From positions 1-40,105 of the IMG/VR virus record IMGVR_UViG_3300013093_002504: a DNA stretch of 40,105 nt, one strand, 5' to 3'. A program made the position numbers and the translations under genes. How positions within the stretch are numbered: the stretch's first letter is position 1; the number at the start of each line of letters is the position of its first letter. The DNA comes from a virus. Shown one piece after another: positions 31,401 to 35,036 of the stretch. Below the pieces are notes generated by a model. It had not been told where the DNA came from, made no database searches, and worked only from the letters and a program-made list of their open reading frames with translations.

Positions 31401-32428
31401 TATCATTAACTGCTGGTAGTAGTGCTATACCTTTAACAAGTACAACAATTACTGGAATGACTTACTTTGCAGGTCCAACTATTACAATAGTTGATCCAAA
31501 CCACGTTAATAGCGCACCAATAGTTCCTCGTATCGGTAACGGTGTTTTAGGTAATCCTAGCTTTACTAATCGAGGTGTTGGTGAAACTACTGCTACAAGT
31601 ATTGTTAGCGGAGATGGATATTCAGATTTATATCAAATTGGTAACTATATTAATGTTTCAGGACTATACAGTATTCCTAGCCCAGGTTCAAATGTAACAT
31701 TTGCTACTATCACAGGTAGTGCTCAATGGTATAAACTAGTTGCAGTTACAAATCAATTAGGTATTCCAGGTAACTATACTGCAACATTCCAGATTAATCC
31801 TGCAATGTCTGTATTGTTAGCACCACCGCACGGTACACAAATAACAACTAGATTGTTATACAGCAATACACGTATGACAGGACACGATTTCTTGTATATT
31901 GGAACTGGTGGTTTCACAAGTACCAACTATCCAAACGTTGATCCTTCTAAAGCTGTAACAGCTAATCAAACATTTGCTACAGGCGGTGGTCGTGTGTTCT
32001 TTACAAGTACAGACCAAGACGGTAACTTTAACGTAGGTAACTTGTTCGGAGTTCAACAGTCAACTGGTACTGCTACATTGAACGCTAGTGCGTTTAATTT
32101 GTCAGGATTGCAAAGTTTGACGTTGGGTTCAGTTAGCCTAGGAGTTGGCTCTGCAACTATTACACAGTTTAGTACAGATCCATATTTTACAGCTAATAGC
32201 GATGCGATTGTTCCGACACAAAAGGCTATTAAAGCATATATTACTAGTCAAATTGGAGGCGGACAAAGTGCATTGAACGTAAATACCATAACATCTGGAC
32301 AGATATATATTGCTGGTAATACTATAAGTACAACTACAGGAAATCAAATCTACGTAAGTAGCAAGATGCTGTTCACAGGCGGAATTGACGGAGCACCAGT
32401 TGCATTGTCATTCTTTGGACAAAAATAA
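16499..32428 (+). CDS. giant modular adhesin-like structural protein (5309 aa), paralogue of 7094-16450
   Basis: AGAGGATGA precedes ATG 16499. At over half a megadalton it is very large for a phage protein. Domains in order: seven CBM5/12-like repeats (about 8-560; second and seventh split by insertions); TRLPIGTDGQILRVNG (about 575); beta-helix start VYVAPTGQD...KPWASLLFAC (about 605); TGTYNEYGPIVVPQDTAILGD (about 905); an expansion of about 2200 residues with helical RDAG/YDxxxGSN units and beta-rich YYV/TFTLS repeats (about 936-3110); beta-helix core (about 3153-3310) with LHNGGNRS, DYTQVLSDGIGVY and GRIRATNGNSSYGTFG; a seven-blade propeller with two long insertions (about 3645-4895); and the conserved C-terminal domain (about 5011-5309) with TGHDFLYIGTGGF, STDQDGNFNVGNLFGVQQST and PTQKAIKAYI. 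It is probably a long host-binding appendage. It has its own late promoter. Confidence 0.8.
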   Translation: MAEFKLGRIKFVYQGTWTTSTTYVVDDVVTNGGKTYICVLAHTSSALFATDLAGGAGTTKWNLIADGQSWKGTWGNSTLYNPGDLVEYGSTIYQCTTANTSVASTLTITATGLALSSGTATLTFANQTSGIPFVVGQQITLSGFSPSQTSGTVNNVNTTFTVLTCSNTNLTFALTGTYVLATPGTVSGTGYLESQINDWTVFASNLNWSNAWATSTKYKINDFVYYGGVTYVCNTAHISASTATAGLESNSGFWSTFNAGLNYIGTWTSATRYKLNDIVKYGADLWICTVPHTSSGSTINTTNFSMFVNGLEFQNSWSNSINYAIGDLVTYGGYTYTAIQNNIGQVPSTQTAYWQIFTTGLTFSGAWVSGTAYKIGDIVTLGGFTYVAAADNTGSQPATGNANWSQLNPGIRWAQPSVYTYSGISGINVVGTGTAATFDITLTGTTYSVVVHTGQAGGGYSVGNTIKILGTNLGGLSPANDIILTVATVLGNAIATVTVTSGFAVTWRTGITYLIGDAVYYGNSSYICVSSHVGSTGVNDPVSDTSATYWNILAQGANGGVLTSTGDMVYFGANGATRLPIGTDGQILRVNGNVPSWAYYGLLQNIVYVAPTGQDIVGNSQGQSLDKPWASLLFACKQIEDGYLNTNAGLALKINKQFMLKEVNNWILNQYSFNVTGSSVSGNTFIVGGSSTSSQTTTANMYYGMPITFTTAVTSQITPGTVYYVNTIPSATTFTISTSYKSGATLPITGGSSTSGTVIFSYTQSKAERDAGTLIDAVIFDLTHGGNLYCITATQAFFSTLTSYITTNAGYEMTVWIASLQYLENTLFSAVLTNSPPQYNYQTTQGIPVSSQAIQNTSEIATSNIEQGALTTVKSLLSIVTNALAAGTYAGNPLLQRPHTSIYLKTGTYNEYGPIVVPQDTAILGDELRSTIVQVASAQPYLGNDTTRTASALRRIQWLLPAISANIPVIPTSTNTATQQYLGTSPYGTFTSNVNTNVTLIQTILAGGLSAVPGAGTTTITITAGSITVPNTGTYTLTTPVGFGSTLSNIAFACSSNATGSTVGYDGGIAQIQQNISFIQTEIAAFMNANYNSVWTAMGSTNQGYTLRDVGYLLNSIIYDMNYGGNTQSQIDGLAYYSLGTASIISGYQAATVAMMTRLQSIIPYIVTANTGSWTKTSGNTASQVTSGAAGSTNAATFATGLVTTVLNWVNSTNGTGNSLSTGAGLNGTIPPCTSWVNSANLTAFNNIQTNRTAIQTWIKNWVANDYPAISSSLTYRDAGTITDALSYDLLLGSNYFSMVSGRAFYRLVTSAENLVGNVNNELTVTEQAINYIGAQVAGYANGSTTPAGASGSAINLGNSQVIPSLVANSQLLQNILSNGLTYSPVFGSGSVIISQSALASVVNNSTTGIAYTSTTVALPVGTPITITRTSSGTAITGNLTIGGVAISAIASGASVTYYTGSTTTATSTALYANYANAIASSSPLTIGGTTTTGATFTIGITTPTAGTFTLTTPTGFNTSSLTNTAYSITGLGVSGYTGNTTGDTTGYGYGAANIAANISFLQTEIANYLNAYTGSGFSWNALSAVNQGKTLRDLSYILQSVQYDMTYGGNLQSQTQGVGYYSLGVASLSPASTVAASIASLTRLQTIIPYIVNGTTVGWTPSTGNTATQVIVTSGTYTNAATYAQALIGNIINWINGTNGTGNSASTGIGLSGTVLPCTSWVSASAISAFNAINAQKSYVQTQIQTFVATQYPNNVTNLALTYRDAGTVVDTLNYDMLLGSNYFTLVSGRSFYKAVSSAQALVSSTELSATEIATQYIAYYISGIATQALTLPALTGDFGNPAAVNLVVNNTAIIQNMFANGLTITPGIQNNTNYGANLGIVQEPAFNMPTVANYNTYYLVGYGYAVTQLQNNYQFIKDEIVAYLIQTIGGSTWANYGPTYQAETIRDLSNILDALQYDMTYGCNDQSLIAGRAFYSLNTPLIVSPYTAGVTAALNRLAAIISSIVTANAISPTSGNTTSQSTSGTAGSAAAGAFAVARVADVQYWLANGVQNTTTGVGTATFSGTTMTVSAVASGTFAVGQAVTGTTLTTTATAVNGSTGVVTLTSTVGLASGMPITFSVAYGSGNQGLFGNLSATTYTINAVVGSTVTLYNYGTTTAPSLTTATGQLTVTAGVAPGTYITSIGSTGGGTGAYTVSVSQTLSTATTVTGTFTITPVVSGAFNFASPANQLSFNAIQAQATLIANDAQAWVTRFFQNEGPSLSLTNRDAAYVVTALSYDVLFGSNFYSIINGRAFNRLIPSIARLQGNYADSAYGAIGFIGQKIKVIASAGSAVQTQTTIDDMIAQIYGQPITTCVFNATVNGTQLIVNNITSGAIVPGMPISGIGVATGTSTVSGATTTLSGIYISSNTGVFGCTALTSPLVVGQQVTITGTFSAGSISGYTSGTIYYVIGSPTTTLFQLSATQGGTALTTVAAGSSGSPLTGITFVASPTTWLLNYSQSVSSTVTSIQNIIPTSNLITMGTTAGMVPGLSITITGTAIGNLTAGTYYIKQVLNTTQLTISSSYNGSVFSVTPLTTLSGVTVTSSAGTFTCTAASTTLTTGLPVTISGTNTGSGGIYGYSSPTTYYIVNTNGSTTFTLSASIGGSAIVTTVGTPTGWTFAVGSQGSMVATVYGIYSGLALTTNLVGTSTNIPVTAVTTSTNAITLSSDAGVYINMPVVFSGLPNNINTTAISTTTSTNVITLAASASSLGIVAGQQVYFTGMMLGKIVFNQNYYVINPTGSTIQISNTLGGSAVSLTSSPTLSTVAITGTSGQFSCASYSTLYVGQAITINGTLSAGTINTNSTITAQTFYIIATNGSTTFTLSATLGGVAIVTTTSGGTITGTTFGVNAQMNVVVNTAGGLVNGDTYWVNSVASGTYPAAGTTITVSSSYKSGTAVVITNSLTGLTATASIGLYTNQGIASKIVNGMSQVWGNPTNSYQSYPGYNNTMTTIMGAELFRLNKSFLAGEAAFWTQANYGSTSTSTTSGTNIITTSTPHNLLVNDPVQFGLTGSIFEYGLNSTTIYWVLSTPSSTTFTVTTTQPGTGAQSAVSLSGGTGAMGVNYYIITSKATRDAGYHVDAMIYDLALTGNYKSTRSVQLYLSAANGALYTNLFHVRNGTGIRNMTLNGMGGTLSLPNSLGTKRPTGGIYTSLDPGFGPNDSSVWEFIRSCYIQNVTNFGNGCVGLKIDAALHNGGNRSILANDYTQVLSDGIGVYCTGHGALTECVSVFNYYCYSGYFAEYGGRIRATNGNSSYGTFGAVAEGTDSYEIPGYSTINNRGNPAYITNVVTDATNYVFRLEFENAGSAYTNYVPTISGAGYNAVAIGDEFRDSAVFESRLIDLNNGTGVGGSNYLTISNTAQSGTVGQITIANSDTQLSTAYIGMRVFLTGGTGVGQYGIALNYTFGSKIINVYRQNFVPLTIISNSTSVFTVSTNTNTMYANQPIYLSATIAGLTFATVYYVVGSTLSNNGTTFSLSTSSGGGAATLTATSSTPAVMNGSTIVGTTLTVGTLASGTIYAGMLLSGSGIASNTYISANISGSGNGSTWTVTTSQNLASTNITGTISVQLYEAGWDHAVPGYATANVLDATTTYIIEPMLSYSSPGFTATTTSITSGQYGSATYGSGSFVATSSPGIVTSYSTNGSTWNAGGSLPSNTAWNNVVYGGGQGAKGTAVIGGLGGSGAILSAILGSGSTAGQIIGINIINGGNNYSTPPTIVITDSTGNGAVAIAEVLSGVVTNVYMNITGSLYSSSPTVTAITSELSGITVNSWGNNYFSNPTVTIAPPFNATSWVSGGTVVNGNYYYNVDTTVSPNVTNYYQAGATGTFSSTAPTFTNKYYGKSGASATGIGASGTYGVALTYVGSLPIVTANLTTNGVSSYTVVQAGFGYSTIPTVTVVDPYAAYAAISGSSNAFAYNTGAPTASIQVVVASSSGTTITLAYAVSLPQNTPITFASSFGAGPGVTASTTYYVAATTSSSTSLTLASSINGSAITIGTTTGLAIIGTTSNSTTLTAAWLSGSSTGLTTLKSLAYGNNYYIAVGGSGSAAAVSLYNNTSLASASWVNQSSSITANSSGYTAVAYGAGLFCAIGGTVSSFMQSNPTSWATGGTLTSKTWASLAYGNGRFVALATDGTLQYTYNWQPSLWTGTSATNNTWITVKNNPLVTTGVTTWSNIKYAEGLFVAISSSPNEVFTATSVSGNNISVSNTTGLVAGATIIPTAVTEITTASATTHSTASSLGIIGNGASSPSAGTILTPISSITGTYAVGALLTSSGTITAGTYITASNSFTSTSSTISGSTLTVGGTITGTVSVGQQITGPTFSNTSAIILNSYYTSASPTNVLVMPASAQTGTTFVGGLLSGSGITANTTYITGQTTSTGTISIAIGSTANITASISGTTLTVTANSGTINIGMVLGGGTVAAGTFIVANSAGTTTSSVSVWTVNISQSATVTTATPYTATVSSASGTFFPGMTLTGGTATTGTIVTAQVSSTAGAGGTQNYSSGGAAGASTVTLAAGTGFAAGQLITGNGIFANTYITSVAGAVITISQPFYSQASGSYTSFTASSNGGYYVTPAQTGTTATGGNAYTVTSGVGFIATTTISGQLNSYIVATGSGSGGAGTYTINNSVTISSGTTINGQSYTVSTSQLTTSATITGTLDSITVGSTAGMAIGEPIVFSGTTGGGITNGSTYYITEIISSTALSVGSTYLATSNVTVNGSTPPSSVVAGGLLGGLTSGNTYYIASINSGANTIQVSTSSTLSPVLTLSGGVGAWTAVAGEIGGGNNYVATSWDGLNWYVTTMPALSSYQGLAFGNPQNATLGAVPTWVAVSSSPGTTAALIQTGARPLGRVKISSSTISEVRMIEPGSGFPRGNVSGTTSTTNLIIVDSTVNLAANMPVVFNGTSAGNITTGQYYYVVGGTITSTTFQISLTAGSSAIPLTSTTITGMTYFAGPTITIVDPNHVNSAPIVPRIGNGVLGNPSFTNRGVGETTATSIVSGDGYSDLYQIGNYINVSGLYSIPSPGSNVTFATITGSAQWYKLVAVTNQLGIPGNYTATFQINPAMSVLLAPPHGTQITTRLLYSNTRMTGHDFLYIGTGGFTSTNYPNVDPSKAVTANQTFATGGGRVFFTSTDQDGNFNVGNLFGVQQSTGTATLNASAFNLSGLQSLTLGSVSLGVGSATITQFSTDPYFTANSDAIVPTQKAIKAYITSQIGGGQSALNVNTITSGQIYIAGNTISTTTGNQIYVSSKMLFTGGIDGAPVALSFFGQK
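16520..18180 (+). repeat. seven tandem CBM5/12-like repeats in the 5309-aa protein
   Basis: Units such as YQGTWTTSTTYVVDDVV, YIGTWTSATRYKLNDIVKYG and FSGAWVSGTAYKIGDIVTLGG follow the same consensus as the array at 7127. The second unit carries an inserted beta segment and the seventh an inserted GTGTAATFDIT...YSVGNTIKILG module. The equal copy number in both giants suggests the array is structural, not freely expanding. Confidence 0.75.
19440..23580 (+). repeat. three tandem units with paired RDxxxxxD..YDxxxG(G/S)N motifs
   Basis: Each unit has one motif of type TLRD..Y.L.S..YDM.YGGN (about 19814, 21271, 22333) and one of type RDAGT..D.L.YD.LLGSN (about 20325, 21787, 23299). The two are about 170 residues apart in the first two units and further apart in the third, where a beta repeat is inserted. 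Between them recur RLQ.IIPYIV and NGTNGTGNS...PCTSWV. Single copies also lie at about 18799 and 25834 and, in the other giant, at 8857. Confidence 0.75.
27430..31180 (+). other. seven-blade propeller interrupted by two long insertions
   Basis: Seven blade-like segments are visible (for example YGSATYGSGSFVATSS, LKSLAYGNNYYIAVGGS, YTAVAYGAGLFCAIGG, WASLAYGNGRFVALATDG, WSNIKYAEGLFVAISSS). Blade 2 is broken by about 1.1 kb (27610-28690) with NGGNNYSTPPTIVI-type repeats. Blade 6 is broken by about 1.8 kb (29194-30958) of GSGITANTTYITG-type repeats before NNYVATSWDGLNWYVT completes it. Confidence 0.6.
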
Positions 32429-32450
32429 ACCATAAAAACGGAGAGATAAC

Positions 32451-32795
32451 ATGGCAGGATCAGGAATAAAAGCAACTACCCAACTAACATCGGGTGCAAT
32501 TGGAACGTATACATTATTGTATAATGTTCCGGCAGGATATTACGGTGTTTACAATATTTCATTTACGAATACAACATCTACGGCTGCAAATATTAGATTA
32601 TATATTGGTTCTAGTACTGCGGCAGTTTCAGGACAAGTTCTAAGTGAAGCGTTTGAATATCAAACATCTGTAACTGGATATGGAGTTTTTGAACGTACCG
32701 GTATTGTAATCCAAGCTGGTGCTAATATTGTAATTTCTAGTTCAGGTACCGCTATGAACATTAATTTATACGGTATTGAAACATCAACAACTTGA
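32451..32795 (+). CDS. small beta-rich virion protein (114 aa)
   Basis: GGAGAG precedes ATG 32451, 22 bases after the giant gene. The protein has ATTQLTSGAIGTYTLLYNVP, VYNISFTNTTSTAANIRLYI and a C-terminal GANIVISSSGTAMNINLYG. Length and strand pattern suit a single beta-sandwich comparable to the small proteins at 1248 and 6353, though identity is low and the relationship is tentative. It may be a capping or decoration subunit for the giant fibre encoded just upstream. No enzymatic motif is visible. Confidence 0.6.
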   Translation: MAGSGIKATTQLTSGAIGTYTLLYNVPAGYYGVYNISFTNTTSTAANIRLYIGSSTAAVSGQVLSEAFEYQTSVTGYGVFERTGIVIQAGANIVISSSGTAMNINLYGIETSTT

Positions 32796-32801
32796 TAAAT
32801 A
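32794..32801 (+). promoter_or_regulatory. T4-type late promoter octamer GATAAATA
   Basis: The octamer overlaps the last two bases of the preceding stop codon and lies 31 bases before ATG 32832. A transcript would start near 32807. TGGAAGA just upstream of the ATG is the likely ribosome binding site. Confidence 0.6.
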
Positions 32802-32831
32802 TACTATAATATATATTGGAAGAAATAGACT

Positions 32832-33563
32832 ATGGCTCGATATAATTCATCAGTTCCAGCAACGACAATTACAACTACGACATCTCAAACTGCTCCTAAT
32901 CAGGGATTGTTTACTGAATTTACTGGTACTGCTCCGTATACTGTTACTATTCCCGACCCTACAATCTTTAACGGACAGACGCAAACATTTTATAATGCCA
33001 CTTCAGGTGTAATTACTTTATCTACTCCTACAGGCGTATTTAATGGTCCAGGCGGTTCGACTACATCAACTCAAGCAATTGTGTCAGGTGGAACAGTAAT
33101 TCTTGCTTCAGACGGCAGTAATTATGTTCAAGTATTAGGTTCAGGTGGTCCGATTAATGGTACAACAATCACAACAACTGGTAATGCGTCTATTGGAGGC
33201 ACAAACTCTAATATACAAATAAACCCAACTGGTACTGGTTATGTAGCTATTACTGCATCTAGCGGCAATCTTGCGATAGGTACAGCTGGAAGTGCAACGC
33301 TGAGAGTGTTGGGTAATCTTGTAGTAGTTGGTAGAGAAACAAGTATCACACAACCTATTTCTAGTGGAAATTATACATACGATGGTAATAATAGGATAAC
33401 GCAATTTGTAGACGGTAATAAAACAACAAGTTCTATTACATACGATGGAAGTAATAGAATTAGTGGATTTACTGAGACAATTACAGACTCATACTCGGGA
33501 GCGACATATACGCAATCAAGAACGGTTACGTATACATCTCAAGGCGATCCTATCATAACATAA
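32832..33563 (+). CDS. short fibre-like protein with YD-repeat-like C-terminus (243 aa)
   Basis: The N-terminal half is Thr/Ser/Gly rich with FTGTAPYTVTIPDPTIFNGQ and TQTFYNATSGVITLSTPTG, a fibre pattern. The middle has SNIQINPTGTGYVAIT and TLRVLGNLVVVGRETSITQP, resembling the shaft segments of the upstream fibres. Residues about 182-190 and 203-211 carry YDGNNRITQF and YDGSNRISGF, matching the core of Rhs/YD repeats, which normally form large beta cocoons or wrap around a sugar-binding shell. Two copies are too few for a cocoon, so here they may form a short beta tip. The gene follows its own late promoter. The structural role is likely; the YD relation is inference. Confidence 0.62.
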   Translation: MARYNSSVPATTITTTTSQTAPNQGLFTEFTGTAPYTVTIPDPTIFNGQTQTFYNATSGVITLSTPTGVFNGPGGSTTSTQAIVSGGTVILASDGSNYVQVLGSGGPINGTTITTTGNASIGGTNSNIQINPTGTGYVAITASSGNLAIGTAGSATLRVLGNLVVVGRETSITQPISSGNYTYDGNNRITQFVDGNKTTSSITYDGSNRISGFTETITDSYSGATYTQSRTVTYTSQGDPIIT

Positions 33564-33582
33564 AGAAAAAGAGGAAGATATA

Positions 33583-34449
33583 ATGGATGTTTTAGTAAAC
33601 AATAGGATACAAAATGCAAACTGTAATATTTCAGGTTTGCAAACTTGTATCACAAATACAAATTCAACATTGTCAACGGCCGGTACTAATATCAGCGGTT
33701 TGCAAACTTGTATACAAAATACAAATACTTGTGTAGGTAGCGTTTTATCTTGCGTACAAGGTGCTAACTCATGTAATAGTAGTATTTTAACTTGCGTACA
33801 AGGTGCAAATTCAAATATTAGTGGTTTGCAAACTTGTATACAAAATAAAGCTACAGGAACACTTGGCGCTGAATTGATTGGACAAACTAATAACAACTAC
33901 ATCGGTTGTCTATGTGTCTCTAAACCAGGCAAGTTCCAACATTATAAAATTATCGGTTCTATGTGTTGCTGGACTTATTATTGTTCACAAATGACATTTG
34001 GGTTTGCTGGTGGATGCGGTGGTGGCTGTTCTGCTAACAATGCCGGTAGTTATTGTTGCAACCAGTGGGCTTGCGGAATTGTATATAATTCAAAGTGTAA
34101 CAATGGTTCATATCAGTGGTCTTGTGCAGGAAATATTACATGGGCATTTGGTTGTAGTAGTGGTTGTTATACAGCATGTTCTGGAAATGGTTTTACTTTT
34201 GAAATTGATATTTTCCCAGATGATATTTGTAATCAACAGCTTGGATTCAAATGGCATATGAGAAATCCAATGGGTGCTAACGGCGGAGGTCAAATGTGCT
34301 GTTTTGGTATAGAAAATGCAGGCTATGCATGTAATTGTTGTGGTGCTGATCCATCTTGCTTACAGTATGTATGTTTTACAACACCTAGTGCGTCGTGTAC
34401 AGTTGGTTGCGGACAATGGGCAATTTACGGATACAACAGATTAGCATAA
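33583..34449 (+). CDS. cysteine-rich fibre protein with coiled-coil stalk (288 aa)
   Basis: AGAGGAAG precedes ATG 33583. Residues 9-89 form an unbroken heptad series: a positions are almost all Ile or Val (9, 16, 23, 37, 44, 51, 58, 72, 79, 86) and d positions include Leu 19, 40, 82, Val 54 and Ile 68. Cysteine occupies the g position at 22, 43, 50, 57, 64, 71 and 85. Beta-branched core residues favour a trimer. Residues 90-288 form a head with about 25 further cysteines, many in CC or GC pairs. In all I count 33 Cys, about 11%. No zinc-finger pattern of regular CxxC pairs stands out. It is probably a trimeric receptor-binding tip, disulfide- or metal-stabilised (inference). I do not recognise a family. 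Confidence 0.65.
   Translation: MDVLVNNRIQNANCNISGLQTCITNTNSTLSTAGTNISGLQTCIQNTNTCVGSVLSCVQGANSCNSSILTCVQGANSNISGLQTCIQNKATGTLGAELIGQTNNNYIGCLCVSKPGKFQHYKIIGSMCCWTYYCSQMTFGFAGGCGGGCSANNAGSYCCNQWACGIVYNSKCNNGSYQWSCAGNITWAFGCSSGCYTACSGNGFTFEIDIFPDDICNQQLGFKWHMRNPMGANGGGQMCCFGIENAGYACNCCGADPSCLQYVCFTTPSASCTVGCGQWAIYGYNRLA
33607..33849 (+). repeat. DNA repeats encoding the cysteine-striped coiled coil
   Basis: The phrase GGTTTGCAAACTTGTAT recurs at about 33633, 33700 and 33825, and CTTGCGTACAAGGTGC recurs at about 33750 and 33791. Spacing follows multiples of 21 bases, one heptad. The array could expand or contract by heptads without breaking the frame. Confidence 0.7.
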
Positions 34450-34464
34450 AAATGGAATTCAAAA

Positions 34465-34965
34465 ATGAATAAATCAGATTTTTATAAAACGTGGTATGTT
34501 AGACATGGACAACCGTTGAATGAGTACGGATATCCTCCTGTACTATGGCAAGCTCTACCAATAACAGATGAAACCGAATGGCAAGCATTTCTCCAAATGG
34601 AGCCAGATCCAGAAGATTTTGTATTATATAATGAAGAAGCTGCCAACCATGCCGGTGTGCCATATACTAAACCACACAAGTATGCTAGAACGTATCCGGC
34701 TTTAGCTGAACAATTAGATGGAATTTATAAAGCATTAATGGCTGTTAAAGCATCTGGCATTGATTTAGGCGCAGAAGGAAATGCATATTTAGATAGTATT
34801 ACTGCTATTAAAACAGCACATCCAAAAACTCCAGATTGGAAAGTTCCAGATCCGTCTACACTTGGTGCAACATCTACACCTGACGGTGGTAATGGTATCG
34901 CACCTGCAATGCCAGCGGCAAAAGTTATCAATCCTTTTCCAATAACAAATAATCCTCCTGCATAA
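34465..34965 (+). CDS. hypothetical tail-associated protein (166 aa)
   Basis: The start follows the cysteine-rich gene by 15 bases with a weak GGA upstream. The N-terminal part has FYKTWYVRHGQPLNEYGYPP and VLWQALPITDETEWQAF. Residues about 72-92 have YARTYPALAEQLDGIYKAL, close to the YP...EQLD motif that, from memory, recurs in tail-fibre accessory or chaperone-like proteins of Caudoviricetes. The last 45 residues are rich in Pro, Ala, Asn and Gly and probably disordered. No cysteine is present, in contrast to the gene before. Likely a small fibre-assembly or attachment factor, at modest confidence. Confidence 0.55.
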   Translation: MNKSDFYKTWYVRHGQPLNEYGYPPVLWQALPITDETEWQAFLQMEPDPEDFVLYNEEAANHAGVPYTKPHKYARTYPALAEQLDGIYKALMAVKASGIDLGAEGNAYLDSITAIKTAHPKTPDWKVPDPSTLGATSTPDGGNGIAPAMPAAKVINPFPITNNPPA

Positions 34966-34993
34966 TTATATCACAATTATATCAGTATAAAAT

Positions 34994-35033
34994 GTACCCA
35001 CATAAATAGAAGCAATAACTATTATGTGGGTAC
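34994..35033 (+). terminator. 12-bp palindrome, possible terminator, enclosing a promoter
   Basis: Bases 34994-35005 pair perfectly with 35022-35033 around a 16-base loop, followed by TTT and then the ATG at 35037. This could end structural-gene transcription, although the T-run is short on the top strand. A CATAAATA late promoter lies within the left arm and loop. The right arm covers the place where a ribosome binding site for the next gene should be. Confidence 0.55.
35001..35008 (+). promoter_or_regulatory. T4-type late promoter octamer CATAAATA
   Basis: CATAAATA differs from the T4 late consensus in the first base. It lies 28 bases before ATG 35037. A start near 35014 would give a transcript lacking the left arm of the palindrome, so its leader would stay unpaired. 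Confidence 0.5.
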
Positions 35034-35036
35034 TTT

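Noticed and set aside
33627-33849. CRISPR-like direct repeats
   Set aside because: The repeats are in frame inside a coding region, imperfect and spaced by heptad multiples, with no unique spacers or cas genes.
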